64,000 nucleotides of DNA from Bacteroidales bacterium. GTDB lineage: Bacteria; Bacteroidota; Bacteroidia; Bacteroidales; UBA932. The DNA is taken from NCBI GenBank assembly GCA_017502125.1, contig JAFVVN010000016.1, positions 62,001 through 126,000 on the forward strand, written 5' to 3'. This document shows positions 1-8,744 of the stretch, piece by piece (the stretch's first letter is position 1; every line of letters starts with the position of its first letter). Under the pieces are notes generated by a model. It was given only the letters and a program-made list of their open reading frames with translations. It had not been told where the DNA came from and made no database searches. Made by a program: the position numbers and the translations under genes.

Positions 1-653
1 GGCATACCTGTCTCCTTTGTCCAAGCGCTCTCTCCACAGTTTGTAAGAACGTTGTCAGAGCAATATGCAATGGCCTTCACTCCCTCTGGAATCGCGGTTC
101 CTAGAACTTCAGCTATCTCAGTTGCGCCGAGGAGGCTCACTGTTCTTCTGAGTCCCATGTCAAACTTGGTGTCGGAAGCATTCACAAGAGAGAACTTCTT
201 TGTGAAGACCACACTCTTGTCATCCTTCTTCTCGATGTCGTAGGCCTCTGTGTCGATGACAGCAGGGACAACCCAATTAGCGTGAACCTGCTCCTGGCCC
301 TTCTTGAAGTACCATGAGAACGGGCCACCCTCAGGACCAAGCCAGAATCGCTCCTCGCCGCCTACAGGGTTGAACTGAGGGCTCACCTCTCCGGACTCGA
401 TAAGCTTGTAGTTTATCCATCCGTAGCTGTCGCCTTCATTTCCACCTGTGGTTGTGGTCATCACTCGACCCTGCCATGCAGGAATCACCATGACCTTCGA
501 CTGACCGTCTTCACTTTTGAGCTCAACGACCTCGACATCATGCTTCTCGATGAAAGCAAGGTCATAACCGTAAGTACCCATCTGATAATTCTGATTAGAG
601 CCTGTGCAGCTGCATATTACAGCAGCTGCAAGGCCTATAAATGATTTTTTCAT
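1..653 (-). CDS. Lipoprotein of DUF6786/aldose-epimerase-like type, partial at window edge
   Basis: The frame reads leftward from an ATG at 653 and runs off the window at position 1, so only the first ~217 residues are visible. The start MKKSFIGLAAAVICSCTGS is a lipoprotein signal with Cys near residue 16. The visible part has a WLGPEGGPFSWYF motif near residue 105 that I associate with DUF6786 proteins, which have a galactose-mutarotase-like fold; this assignment is from memory. It lies 9 bp downstream of the fucI-like gene and is therefore the fourth gene of the susC-susD-fucI operon. A sugar-binding or mutarotase-like role at the cell envelope is an inference from fold and context. The C-terminal half cannot be judged. 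Confidence 0.6.
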   Translation of the reverse strand, partial: MKKSFIGLAAAVICSCTGSNQNYQMGTYGYDLAFIEKHDVEVVELKSEDGQSKVMVIPAWQGRVMTTTTGGNEGDSYGWINYKLIESGEVSPQFNPVGGEERFWLGPEGGPFSWYFKKGQEQVHANWVVPAVIDTEAYDIEKKDDKSVVFTKKFSLVNASDTKFDMGLRRTVSLLGATEIAEVLGTAIPEGVKAIAYCSDNVLTNCGESAWTKETGM

Positions 654-662
654 ATTTATCTG

Positions 663-2435
663 CTATTTATAAACAGGTCCGTATGTAGCACATGCTCTGT
701 AGTCAGCTCCTTCAGCATCCATTCCGAATGCCTTCCATGCGCTTGGACGGAACATCTCGTCCTCATTGAGGTTATGCATGCATACAGGGATGCGAAGCAT
801 AGATGCGAGCGTAACCATATCCTGTCCGACATGACCGTAGCTGATTGCTCCGTGGTTTGCTCCCCAGCTATTCATCACAGAGTAAACGTCCTTGAACGCT
901 CCCTCTCCAGTCAGACGAGGTGCAAACCATGTTGTCGGCCATGCTGGGTCTGTTCTCATGTCGATGTGGTCGAAGATTTCCTTGTCAACATCAACGGCCC
1001 AACCCTCAGCGATCTGAAGAACAGGTCCGATGCCCTTGATAAGGTTGATACGGCACATGGTCACAGGCATGTCTCCCTTTGTGAGGAACTTTGAAGTGAA
1101 TCCGCCGCCTCTCATATACTCGCGTCCTGCCGGATGCCAGTGAGTTGCATCAAGACAAGCCTCTGCCTCCTCCTGAGTCATCTCCCAGTAGCGCTTCATT
1201 GCAGGCTCACCGTTCTCGAGAGCAGCACCAGAAGCGTCAACGCAAGATGAACCTGAGTTGATCAGGTGGATCACACCGTTGGCAGCCTTTCCTGTGAGTT
1301 TCTTGCCTGTCGCACGCTCCACTGACTCTGGGCTCCAGTATGTCCTGACATCTGAGAAGAGCTGAGGACGACCTGTGAGAAGGTGAAGGAAGAGCATCGT
1401 CACACCATTGAGGGTGTCATTCTCTGTTGCGAATGTGTAAGGCTCGCGAAGTCCGTTCCAGTCAATATTACTGTTGAGGATGGCTTCTGAGAAGTCTCCG
1501 TCCGGACGGAAGTCAGTCCACTGTCTCTGACCCTGGAAACCACCTGCGATGGCGTTGTGACCCATCGCCTCCTCATAGAAGCCCATCTTGTCAAGCTCCG
1601 GATTGCCGACCATGAGGTCACGGAAGATCATTGTCATCTTAACGACATACTCCCACACCTTGTCCTTCTCCTCGCGAGAGAATACGAGATGCTCAGGGTT
1701 GAAGTCCTTGCCTTCGTTCGGTTTGATGTACTTCTCCACCCATGCCATAGCCTTCTTGAACTCCTCCTTGTCGTAGATACCGAGTTCAACACGACGCTCG
1801 ATCTCAGAGCAGTCGACATATTCCGTGCGCATGCCGAGGTAGTCCTGGAAGAAGTCAGGATCCGGGATAGAGCCAGCAATACCCATTGACACCGATCCGA
1901 TCGAGAGATATGACTTTCCTCTCATCTGCATCACAGCAACTGCTGCACGGCCCCAGCGGAGAAGTTTCTCGCGAACGTCGTCAGTAATTGTGTTGTCATC
2001 CTTGTCCTGAACCTCATGTCCGTATATTCCGAAAGCAGGAAGACCTTTCTGGGCATGACCGGCAAGAGCTGAAGCAAGATATACAGCTCCAGGACGCTCT
2101 GTCTTGTTGAATCCCCAGATTGCCTTCGGCATGAGAGGGTCCATATCGATGGTTTCAGCTCCGTAGCACCAGCAAGGTGTTACGGAGATGACAGCACCGA
2201 CATTATGATTCTTGAACTTTTCGGTAGCTGCAGCAGCCTCTGCCACGCCACCTATAGTAGTATCCGCGATAACGCACTCGACTGGAGTTCCGTCTCCATA
2301 GGTCAGCTCCTTCGAATAAAGTTCTGCTACGAGATTAGCCATACCCATTGTCATCTCTTCGAGAGACTCACGGATACCTCCACGACGACCGTCGATAATC
2401 GGTCTGATACCTATCTTTGGATATTTATTCATCAT
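663..2435 (-). CDS. fucI: L-fucose isomerase / D-arabinose isomerase (FucI family)
   Basis: A cytoplasmic ketol-isomerase of 590 residues, full length for the family. FucI converts L-fucose to L-fuculose and, in E. coli, also D-arabinose to D-ribulose. The Mn-binding residues of E. coli FucI (Glu337, Asp361, His528) match Glu338 in ATEND, Asp362 in [10 protein letters not shown] and His535 in SYGHVGQD, with the same 24-residue spacing between the first two. There is no signal peptide. It sits 18 bp downstream of susD and 9 bp upstream of a lipoprotein gene, so it is cotranscribed with the importer. No fucosidase, fuculokinase or fuculose aldolase is visible, whereas GH172 and GH183 genes are close by. 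I therefore favour D-arabinose as the physiological substrate; this is inference, while the family call is firm. Confidence 0.95.
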   Translation of the reverse strand: MMNKYPKIGIRPIIDGRRGGIRESLEEMTMGMANLVAELYSKELTYGDGTPVECVIADTTIGGVAEAAAATEKFKNHNVGAVISVTPCWCYGAETIDMDPLMPKAIWGFNKTERPGAVYLASALAGHAQKGLPAFGIYGHEVQDKDDNTITDDVREKLLRWGRAAVAVMQMRGKSYLSIGSVSMGIAGSIPDPDFFQDYLGMRTEYVDCSEIERRVELGIYDKEEFKKAMAWVEKYIKPNEGKDFNPEHLVFSREEKDKVWEYVVKMTMIFRDLMVGNPELDKMGFYEEAMGHNAIAGGFQGQRQWTDFRPDGDFSEAILNSNIDWNGLREPYTFATENDTLNGVTMLFLHLLTGRPQLFSDVRTYWSPESVERATGKKLTGKAANGVIHLINSGSSCVDASGAALENGEPAMKRYWEMTQEEAEACLDATHWHPAGREYMRGGGFTSKFLTKGDMPVTMCRINLIKGIGPVLQIAEGWAVDVDKEIFDHIDMRTDPAWPTTWFAPRLTGEGAFKDVYSVMNSWGANHGAISYGHVGQDMVTLASMLRIPVCMHNLNEDEMFRPSAWKAFGMDAEGADYRACATYGPVYK

Positions 2436-2453
2436 AATGAATGTTAGAGATTG

Positions 2454-4301
2454 TTAGTTTGCCAATGTAGTCCAGCCGAGGTTCTGAACAAGCTCATTAT
2501 TCTCGTGCTTGTTAATCTCATCCTGCTCCACTGGGAAGAAATAATGCTTAGGTGACTCGAATACGCGGTCCTCGATCTTGATTCTCTTGTAGAATGCAGG
2601 ATCCTGGAGATGTGTACCCTCGTAGATGTTGAGAGAGTGAACAGGAATACCCTGAGTCTCCTCTGCAATCATCCATCTTCTCACGTCGAAGAAACGGTGA
2701 AGCTCAAATGCGAGCTCGATTCTTCTCTCGTGCTGGATGCACTTGCGCATCTCGTTCTGTGAAAGACCTTCTGGAAGTCCAGGAAGACCGGCACGCTCTC
2801 TGATGGCGTTGATATACTTGTAGCAGTCAGCAGTAGGACCCGCATACTCGTTGATTGCCTCCGCAGCATTGAGGTAGATTTCACCAAGTCGGATGTAAGA
2901 CCATACAGTCTTAGGGAAGTATTCATTGTGCTTGCTGTCCGGATGCATGAGCTTTTTCATGTTATATCCTGTCTTACAGTAGTCAGAACCTGTTACGACA
3001 CCACGTCCGTCCATACCGGTGTACCAGAACTCACAGTAGTGTGGCTTTGTCCAGCCTGAAGCCTTCGTGGTCTTCCAGAGAGAACCTGCGAAGTTGATTG
3101 AAGCGTAGAAACGTGGCTCACGGTTGACATACATATTAGAGACACCTTTCTCCCAACGGCCTTCATATGCTTCTGTTGCGAATCCCTCTTCAGTGTAGCC
3201 CGAAGCCGGATTGATGATAGGCACCATACCATTGTTCTTGTAGCCGGTGATAGGAGTCGATCCGTCTGCCATCTGGTATGCATCGACCATTTCCTGAGTA
3301 GGGCAAAGGATTGAGAATCCGTTGCATGATGCAGGGTCACCGCAGTTGAAATGGTGCTGATATGTACCGATGTTCTTAGCCCAAAGGATCTCAGAGTTCC
3401 ATGTCTCAGAAAGGAAGAGGTACTGGTAGTTCTTCACTGGATCATCATACTCCTTGAAGAGCTGGTGGCCGTTTGCCTCAGCCTCCTGGATTGCCTTGAG
3501 TGAAGCATCCATAGCGTTCTTCCACTTCTCCTCTGAATAAACAGTGTTGATGAGGTTGGTTCCATCGATAGGGTCCTTGAGGTCACCGAAAAGAACGTTA
3601 CCATTATAAAGAGGTGAAGCAATATAAAGGAGTGCTCTTGACTTGAGGGCATATGCAGCGATTGTTGTAGCTCTACCTGTTTCGGTAGATGGCTGTACAG
3701 CTCTGTCATAGAGAAGCTCGATGGCTCTGTCGCAGTCGTCGCAGATGAACTTCACGACCTCGTCAGCTGGAGATCTTCTGAGGATATGGATATTCTCGTT
3801 TGTCTGGAACACATGGTCAGCAAGGACGATAGGACCATATGCACGGAAAGCAAGGAAGTGGAAGTATGCTCTGAGGAAGTAAGACTCTCCCTTCCAACGG
3901 CGCTTCTCTTCTTCAGTTGCTGGACACTCGTCCACTCTTTCAATCATCTGATTACACTTTCTGATGGCCATGTAAGACTCCTGCCATACCTGAGTACGCT
4001 TGATATCCACAGGGCTCCATCCGCCATTGTTGATCTGATGACCGTATGCAGGACCGTATGTGATTTCCATCTCATCGCAACCTGCAGTGTAAGGATTACG
4101 CCATGCACCACCGTCATCGGCCATATTAGCCTCTGTTGGGAGCCATGTGTAGATGTGTGACAGGAAGTCACGGGTATATATTCTGTTTGTGAATATATCG
4201 TCCACAGTAAGGTTCTCCTCAGGCTGCTTGTCGAGGAAGTCCTCACACGAGGCAAAAGACAAGGCAATTGCCAATAATGCTAAAATCTTATATGCTTTCA
4301 T
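2454..4301 (-). CDS. SusD/RagB-family glycan-binding outer membrane lipoprotein
   Basis: A 615-residue protein with lipoprotein signal MKAYKILALLAIALSFASCE (Cys19) followed by the usual SusD start EDFLDKQPEENLT. The middle contains typical SusD text (YFLRAYFHFLAFRAYG near residue 145) and the C-terminal part has RLGEIYLNAAEAINEY and RRIELAFELHRFFDVRRW, which are SusD-family signatures. SusD proteins form the lid over the SusC barrel and bind oligosaccharide at the cell surface. The gene starts 15 bp after its susC partner stops. The glycan bound cannot be read from the sequence; the neighbouring enzymes suggest an arabinofuranan. Confidence 0.95.
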   Translation of the reverse strand: MKAYKILALLAIALSFASCEDFLDKQPEENLTVDDIFTNRIYTRDFLSHIYTWLPTEANMADDGGAWRNPYTAGCDEMEITYGPAYGHQINNGGWSPVDIKRTQVWQESYMAIRKCNQMIERVDECPATEEEKRRWKGESYFLRAYFHFLAFRAYGPIVLADHVFQTNENIHILRRSPADEVVKFICDDCDRAIELLYDRAVQPSTETGRATTIAAYALKSRALLYIASPLYNGNVLFGDLKDPIDGTNLINTVYSEEKWKNAMDASLKAIQEAEANGHQLFKEYDDPVKNYQYLFLSETWNSEILWAKNIGTYQHHFNCGDPASCNGFSILCPTQEMVDAYQMADGSTPITGYKNNGMVPIINPASGYTEEGFATEAYEGRWEKGVSNMYVNREPRFYASINFAGSLWKTTKASGWTKPHYCEFWYTGMDGRGVVTGSDYCKTGYNMKKLMHPDSKHNEYFPKTVWSYIRLGEIYLNAAEAINEYAGPTADCYKYINAIRERAGLPGLPEGLSQNEMRKCIQHERRIELAFELHRFFDVRRWMIAEETQGIPVHSLNIYEGTHLQDPAFYKRIKIEDRVFESPKHYFFPVEQDEINKHENNELVQNLGWTTLAN

Positions 4302-4316
4302 ATTTCTTCTCTGGTT

Positions 4317-7300
4317 TTAGAATCCGACCTGAAGACCGATTGTAACGCCTCTCTGAGTAGGATATCCGCTGGCGCCAAGGTGGTTAGACTCTGGGTCCAC
4401 GATCTTGATACCATCAAAGCAAAGGAGGTTGTTACCATTGAGGAAGAGTCGGAGGCTCTCGATTTTAAGTTTGTTGATGACCTTCGGCTGGAAGTTGTAA
4501 CCGAACTCGGCAGTCTTCAGCTTGAGGTAAGATGCATTGCGGAGATAAAGGGTGTTGATCTGGTAGTTGTTTGTTGATGTACCAGCATGAACCACAGGAT
4601 ACTTCGCGTTAGTGTTGTCTGCACCAGGGATGAAACGGTTGTCATAGTACTCTCTCATGACGTTGTATGCAGGATAGTCAAGCTGGAACGGCCACATTGA
4701 CTCGGCATCGAGAAGGATTGTGGTCAGACCCGCACCTGTGAAGTTACATGAGAAGTCAAAGCCCTTGTATCCGAGAGTGAATCCGAATCCGTACATGAGG
4801 AGCGGCTCACGAGGATAACCGATGAACGTACGGTCATTCGAGTTGATGAATCCGTCCTCATTGAGGTCCTTATACTTGATATCACCGACAGTGTAGGCTC
4901 CGAGCTCCTGCTTAGGGCTGTTGTCGATTTCCTCCTGACTCTGGAAGAGGCCGAGAGCGACATATCCCATAGGGAGACCGGCCATCTGGCCACGAGTGTT
5001 CATATAAGGTTCTGCAGGAATAGCGGTATCATCCTCGATGATTGTATTCTTCGCATATGTAGCATTCGCTCTGATAGAGTAGTAGAAACCATTACGGGTT
5101 GTGTTGGTGATTTCGATCTGGCCATCAAAACCCTGGTTTGTCATGATACCGAGGTTAGCATATGGAGTCTGCTCCCAAGCTGCACCGAAGATGTCCGGCA
5201 TGGCAGCTCTCTGGAGGAGAATCTTGTCACGATACTCATGGAAGTAGTCAGCAGAGAGACGTACGATACGGTTTGCGAACTCGAGGTCGATACCGATATC
5301 GGTCTTACGTGCAACCTCCCATGTGAGGTTGTCAGCACCGATCTGAGCCTCTGCCATACCGTTGATGAGGCTCTGAGCCTGTCCGTAGAGGTATCCGGCA
5401 GCTACCTTATTCACTGTAGAGATGTAACCGAAACGGGCTCCACCGATGGCATCACTACCCACCATACCATATGATCCACGGATCTTGAGGTGGTTGAACC
5501 AATCAACATTCCACCAGTTCTCCTCCGAAGGAACCCAACCAGCAGAAACAGCAGGGAAGAAACCGTAGCGCTGTCCTGGAGCAAAGTTCTCTGATCCGTT
5601 GTAACCGAAGTTCACGTCGAAGAGATATCTCTGAGCGTAGTTATAGGTGACACGACCAGCAATACCCTGACGACGATAAGGAAGAGCTTCGATTGAGTTG
5701 CCTGCAGCATAGTAGATCTGCTCGCGACGGTTGAACATCAACAATCCGCCTACAGTGTGATTATTGAATGTTCTGTTATAGTTAAGACGGAGGTCGAGGT
5801 AATATGCTCTATTCGAATCCTGTCCGAATGAGTATCCCATAGCACCCTCTTCTCTCACGAGGTTATATCTGTCCTCTCCAGTCACTGGGTCCGGTCCCAC
5901 ATACTGCTGGATGAGCGGATCCTTTCTACGTACCACATTGTGGTTGTAGTTGTGGTCGAAAGAGTAATTTCCTTCGAGCTGGAGACCAGGAGTGATAAGG
6001 TCACCGAGATCCCACTTAGCACCGAATGTTGCCTGTGTAGAGGTGTGGGTGTACTTGATGAAACCACCGTTTGTCACCATCACATACGGGCTGACATTAA
6101 GGTAAGAAGTTGTAGCACCACCGAATGATCCGTCCGGGTTGCGGATAGGATAAGCGATTGGGGAAACTCTCTTGAGCTGGTAGAAGATCTCACCTGCGCC
6201 ATAGCCAGGGAAGTCGTTCTCACGGATGATCTCAGCAAGTCCGAGAGAAATGCTGAAGTTCTTGTGGAGGTTGATGTCAACGTTAGAACGGAAGTTATAG
6301 CGCTGAGATCTTGAGTTTGTGCTATAGCCGAAAGAAGGGTCCTCTTTCCAAAGACCGCTTGTCGACATATAGCCGACACTTACATAATAACGTACTGTCT
6401 CATTACCACCGGTAACCGAGAGAGTGTTTGTTGTCTGGAATGCATCCTTCTTGAGAACCTCATTTGTCCAGTCCACGTTTGGATACATATAAGGGTCAGA
6501 ACCGTCTCTGAACTTCTCGATCTGCTCGTCTGTCCAAGGGAGTGGGTTTCCGCTCACTGTAGAAGCCTCGTTCATGAGGTTTGCGAACTCATGACCTTGA
6601 ATATATTCAGGGAAACGGAGACCGTGGAGATTTGTAGCCTCGGTTCTGAATGTCACCTTTGCCTTACCTGCCTTACCCTTCTTAGTTGTGATGAGGATTA
6701 CACCATTCGCGCCGCGCATACCATAAACGGCTGTTGCAGAAGCATCCTTCAGGACTGAGAACGACTCGATTTCCTCTGTGTTCACATAGTTGAGGCTTCG
6801 CTCGATACCGTCCACGAACACGAGTGGAGATGAATTCACCCATGTACCCATACCACGGATCTGGAGGATTGCAGTGTCATTACCAGGCTCACCTGAGCTC
6901 TGTCTTGAAATGATACCAGGGATCACACCACCGAGTGAATTGGAAAGTGTAGGGGCTGTTGACCTAGCGACGTCAGTCATGTTGGCAGTGGTGAGGGAAC
7001 CTGTAATGGTCGCCTTCTTCTGAGTACCGTAGCCGACAACAACAGCATCTTCGAGTGATTCAACATCAGCCTCGAGAGGGAAATTGATGACAGCTTTCTT
7101 GCCAATTGCCATTTCCATTGGCTCATAGCCGATCGCGGACACTATAAGAACACCCTTCGTGTCATTCACAGTAATTTCGTAGTTACCGTCCAAATCAGTA
7201 ATTGTACCGATGTTGGAAGCCTTCATCATGACTCCTGCACCGATGATCGGTTCATTTGTCTCAGCGTCATAGACCTTACCAGTCACCTTGAAGGTGCTCT

Positions 7301-7370
7301 GTGCAAAGGCAGCCGCAGGAAGCGCAAACATCAGGAGTGCGACGAAAAGTTTTACGCACGTCTGTTTCAT
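4317..7370 (-). CDS. SusC/RagA-family TonB-linked outer membrane transporter
   Basis: A 1017-residue protein with a cleavable signal peptide ending in AAAFAQ. It has an N-terminal carboxypeptidase-regulatory-like domain (FKVTGKVYDAETNEPIIGAG, about residues 28-110), a TonB plug with LQIRGMGTWVNSSPLVFVDG and SFSVLKDASATAVYGMRGAN (about 165-235), then a long beta-barrel ending in an aromatic residue (GLQVGF). It imports oligosaccharides across the outer membrane together with the downstream SusD. It is the first gene of a leftward operon. A LacI-type operator lies 40 bp upstream of its ATG at 7410-7423, so the divergent regulator gene probably controls it. I could not see a clear TAnnTTTG box on this strand. 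Confidence 0.96.
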   Translation of the reverse strand: MKQTCVKLFVALLMFALPAAAFAQSTFKVTGKVYDAETNEPIIGAGVMMKASNIGTITDLDGNYEITVNDTKGVLIVSAIGYEPMEMAIGKKAVINFPLEADVESLEDAVVVGYGTQKKATITGSLTTANMTDVARSTAPTLSNSLGGVIPGIISRQSSGEPGNDTAILQIRGMGTWVNSSPLVFVDGIERSLNYVNTEEIESFSVLKDASATAVYGMRGANGVILITTKKGKAGKAKVTFRTEATNLHGLRFPEYIQGHEFANLMNEASTVSGNPLPWTDEQIEKFRDGSDPYMYPNVDWTNEVLKKDAFQTTNTLSVTGGNETVRYYVSVGYMSTSGLWKEDPSFGYSTNSRSQRYNFRSNVDINLHKNFSISLGLAEIIRENDFPGYGAGEIFYQLKRVSPIAYPIRNPDGSFGGATTSYLNVSPYVMVTNGGFIKYTHTSTQATFGAKWDLGDLITPGLQLEGNYSFDHNYNHNVVRRKDPLIQQYVGPDPVTGEDRYNLVREEGAMGYSFGQDSNRAYYLDLRLNYNRTFNNHTVGGLLMFNRREQIYYAAGNSIEALPYRRQGIAGRVTYNYAQRYLFDVNFGYNGSENFAPGQRYGFFPAVSAGWVPSEENWWNVDWFNHLKIRGSYGMVGSDAIGGARFGYISTVNKVAAGYLYGQAQSLINGMAEAQIGADNLTWEVARKTDIGIDLEFANRIVRLSADYFHEYRDKILLQRAAMPDIFGAAWEQTPYANLGIMTNQGFDGQIEITNTTRNGFYYSIRANATYAKNTIIEDDTAIPAEPYMNTRGQMAGLPMGYVALGLFQSQEEIDNSPKQELGAYTVGDIKYKDLNEDGFINSNDRTFIGYPREPLLMYGFGFTLGYKGFDFSCNFTGAGLTTILLDAESMWPFQLDYPAYNVMREYYDNRFIPGADNTNAKYPVVHAGTSTNNYQINTLYLRNASYLKLKTAEFGYNFQPKVINKLKIESLRLFLNGNNLLCFDGIKIVDPESNHLGASGYPTQRGVTIGLQVGF

Positions 7371-7409
7371 GTTAATAATGTGGTTTGATTAGTTAATGAC
7401 AGATTATTG

Positions 7410-7423
7410 CTAATTCGTTTTAG
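7410..7423. promoter_or_regulatory. LacI-type operator, site A (upstream of susC)
   Basis: The 14-bp element CTAATTCGTTTTAG differs at one position from site C at 27990-28003. It has the CG-centred, nearly palindromic form typical of LacI-family operators. It lies 40 bp upstream of the susC start codon, within the probable leader or promoter. Confidence 0.6.
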
Positions 7424-7509
7424 TTAGTTTTGCTTATCTTTAAGTCTTTCAATAGTTTACGTTGTCTATGTTCAACTTTTGGAGGGGGAAAGGGGTGGAA
7501 GTTTCGAGA

Positions 7510-7525
7510 TTTTCGCCATAATTCA
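7510..7525. repeat. 16-bp direct repeat, copy 1 (susC-lacI intergenic)
   Basis: TTTTCGCCATAATTCA is found here and again at 8702-8717, 27 bp before the GH172 start codon. Extending leftward, the two copies agree over 20 bp with one mismatch (GAG, A or G, then the 16-mer). The pair flanks the regulator gene. It is not palindromic; its role is unknown and could be a second regulator's site. Confidence 0.55.
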
Positions 7526-7533
7526 GGGACAAA

Positions 7534-7547
7534 TTAAAACGATTTAG
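7534..7547. promoter_or_regulatory. LacI-type operator, site B (upstream of lacI-type gene)
   Basis: TTAAAACGATTTAG matches the reverse complement of site C (27990-28003) at 13 of 14 positions. It lies about 50 bp upstream of the -33 element of the regulator promoter, in the 275-bp divergent region between susC and the regulator gene, so it may serve either side. Confidence 0.6.
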
Positions 7548-7598
7548 TCGAATTTTCCAAATTTTTCAAAGCAAAAGACTCGCTCCAGACAGATAAAA

Positions 7599-7630
7599 TT
7601 TGAAAATTCGGCAATATTTGATTATTTTTG
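7599..7630 (+). promoter_or_regulatory. Bacteroidota-type promoter of the LacI-family regulator
   Basis: TTTG at 7599-7602, a 20-bp spacer, then TATTTTTG at 7623-7630 fit the Bacteroidota consensus exactly. Transcription would begin near 7637, just before the ATG at 7646, giving a very short leader. This supports the ATG over an in-frame TTG at 7628 that lies inside the -7 box. Confidence 0.75.
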
Positions 7631-7645
7631 CAAAAACTATTTAGC

Positions 7646-8671
7646 ATGACTGCAAAAAGAGCAAAGAGGGTATCCATCAAGGATATTGCTCGGGAGGCCG
7701 GTGTCTCCCCTACTCTCGTGTCCTTTGTACTGAACGGAAAGCAGAAGCAATACCGCGTGAGCGACCAGATTGCAGACAGAATCAGAGAGATCGTCAAACA
7801 GCTTGACTATAAGCCTAATGGCTTTGCAAAAAGCCTCCGCGAAGGAACAAACAACACGATAGGGGTGATTGTCTCAGACATCGCCAATCCGTTCTTTGCC
7901 AACATGGTAAAAAACATTGAGAATGTCGCAGAAGACAGGGGCTATATGGCTTTGTTTGCGAGTTCTGACGAGAAGTCTGAAAAACTCTCTGACCAGCTCG
8001 GAAGGATGCTCCGCAAGGAGGTCGAAGGAGTCATAGTTGTTCCTTGCGAAGGATCTGACGACATCATAAGAACATTGGTTGACAAGAGAATACCCACCGT
8101 GCTGCTGGACAGGTATATTCCAGACATACGGACCAATTATGTCTGCCTGGACAACAGAAAGGCCGGTTATGACGCCACAGAGTCTCTCATAAAAAAGGGC
8201 CACAGGCATATCAGCTTACTATGCTACGACCTGAAGTTGAGCAACATGAAGGGCCGTATCGAAGGGTATAAGGAAGCCATGGAAATTTATGGGCTGAAGA
8301 GTGAGATAAAGATACAGTATGTGAGCATGGATTCATTGGAGAGAAGCTGCACAAAGGCCATTGACAAGCTGATTTCCGAGGGATGCGATGCAGTTGTGTG
8401 CGCGACCAACTCGATAACCGTGATGTGTCTGAAGCACCTTCAGAGGTTGAAGCTGAATGTGCCGGAGGATATCGACGTGATGGGCTTTGACGGAGGAAAT
8501 GAGTTCGATTTCTACGACTCCCCGCTCTGTTTCATGACCCAGCCGACAGAGACGATGGCCAAGAAAGCTGTTGACATCCTGACTCACATACTTCAGTCAG
8601 ATGAAGGATTCATCACTCAGATCGAAGCTGAGGGCACGATATCCGAACATCGCCCGCTGAGGGATAATTAA
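7646..8671 (+). CDS. LacI-family transcriptional regulator
   Basis: A 341-residue cytoplasmic DNA-binding protein. The N-terminal helix-turn-helix (KRVSIKDIAREAGVSPTLVS, residues ~7-26, with hinge region to ~60) is classic LacI, followed by a periplasmic-binding-protein-like effector domain beginning TIGVIVSDIANPFFANMVK. Such proteins respond to a sugar or sugar phosphate. It sits between susC and the rightward enzyme genes, and a matching 14-bp operator is found before susC, before this gene and before the distant GH43-led operon, so it probably governs the whole locus and itself. I chose the ATG at 7646 because it follows the promoter closely and begins directly at the HTH. The effector is unknown; free D-arabinose or an arabino-oligosaccharide would fit the neighbours. 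Confidence 0.93.
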   Translation: MTAKRAKRVSIKDIAREAGVSPTLVSFVLNGKQKQYRVSDQIADRIREIVKQLDYKPNGFAKSLREGTNNTIGVIVSDIANPFFANMVKNIENVAEDRGYMALFASSDEKSEKLSDQLGRMLRKEVEGVIVVPCEGSDDIIRTLVDKRIPTVLLDRYIPDIRTNYVCLDNRKAGYDATESLIKKGHRHISLLCYDLKLSNMKGRIEGYKEAMEIYGLKSEIKIQYVSMDSLERSCTKAIDKLISEGCDAVVCATNSITVMCLKHLQRLKLNVPEDIDVMGFDGGNEFDFYDSPLCFMTQPTETMAKKAVDILTHILQSDEGFITQIEAEGTISEHRPLRDN

Positions 8672-8695
8672 CAATAAAAACATATATTAGAAAAG

Positions 8696-8740
8696 TTGAG
8701 GTTTTCGCCATAATTCACAAACAACACCAAAAAACCTCAA
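8696..8740 (+). promoter_or_regulatory. 10-bp inverted repeat just before the GH172 start
   Basis: TTGAGGTTTT (8696-8705) and AAAACCTCAA (8731-8740) are perfect inverse complements with a 25-nt loop. The right arm ends 4 nt before the ATG at 8745, so a folded mRNA would cover the ribosome-binding region. The left arm overlaps the second copy of the 16-bp repeat (8702-8717). It could act on translation, or be a protein site; neither is shown. Confidence 0.4.
8702..8717. repeat. 16-bp direct repeat, copy 2 (before GH172)
   Basis: Exact copy of the 16-mer at 7510-7525, located in the 73-bp gap between the regulator gene and the GH172 gene. Confidence 0.55.
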
Positions 8741-8744
8741 TGAA

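Noticed and set aside
7628..7645. TTG start codon for the LacI-family gene
   Set aside because: It lies inside the -7 box of an exact-consensus promoter; the ATG at 7646 follows and begins at the HTH domain.
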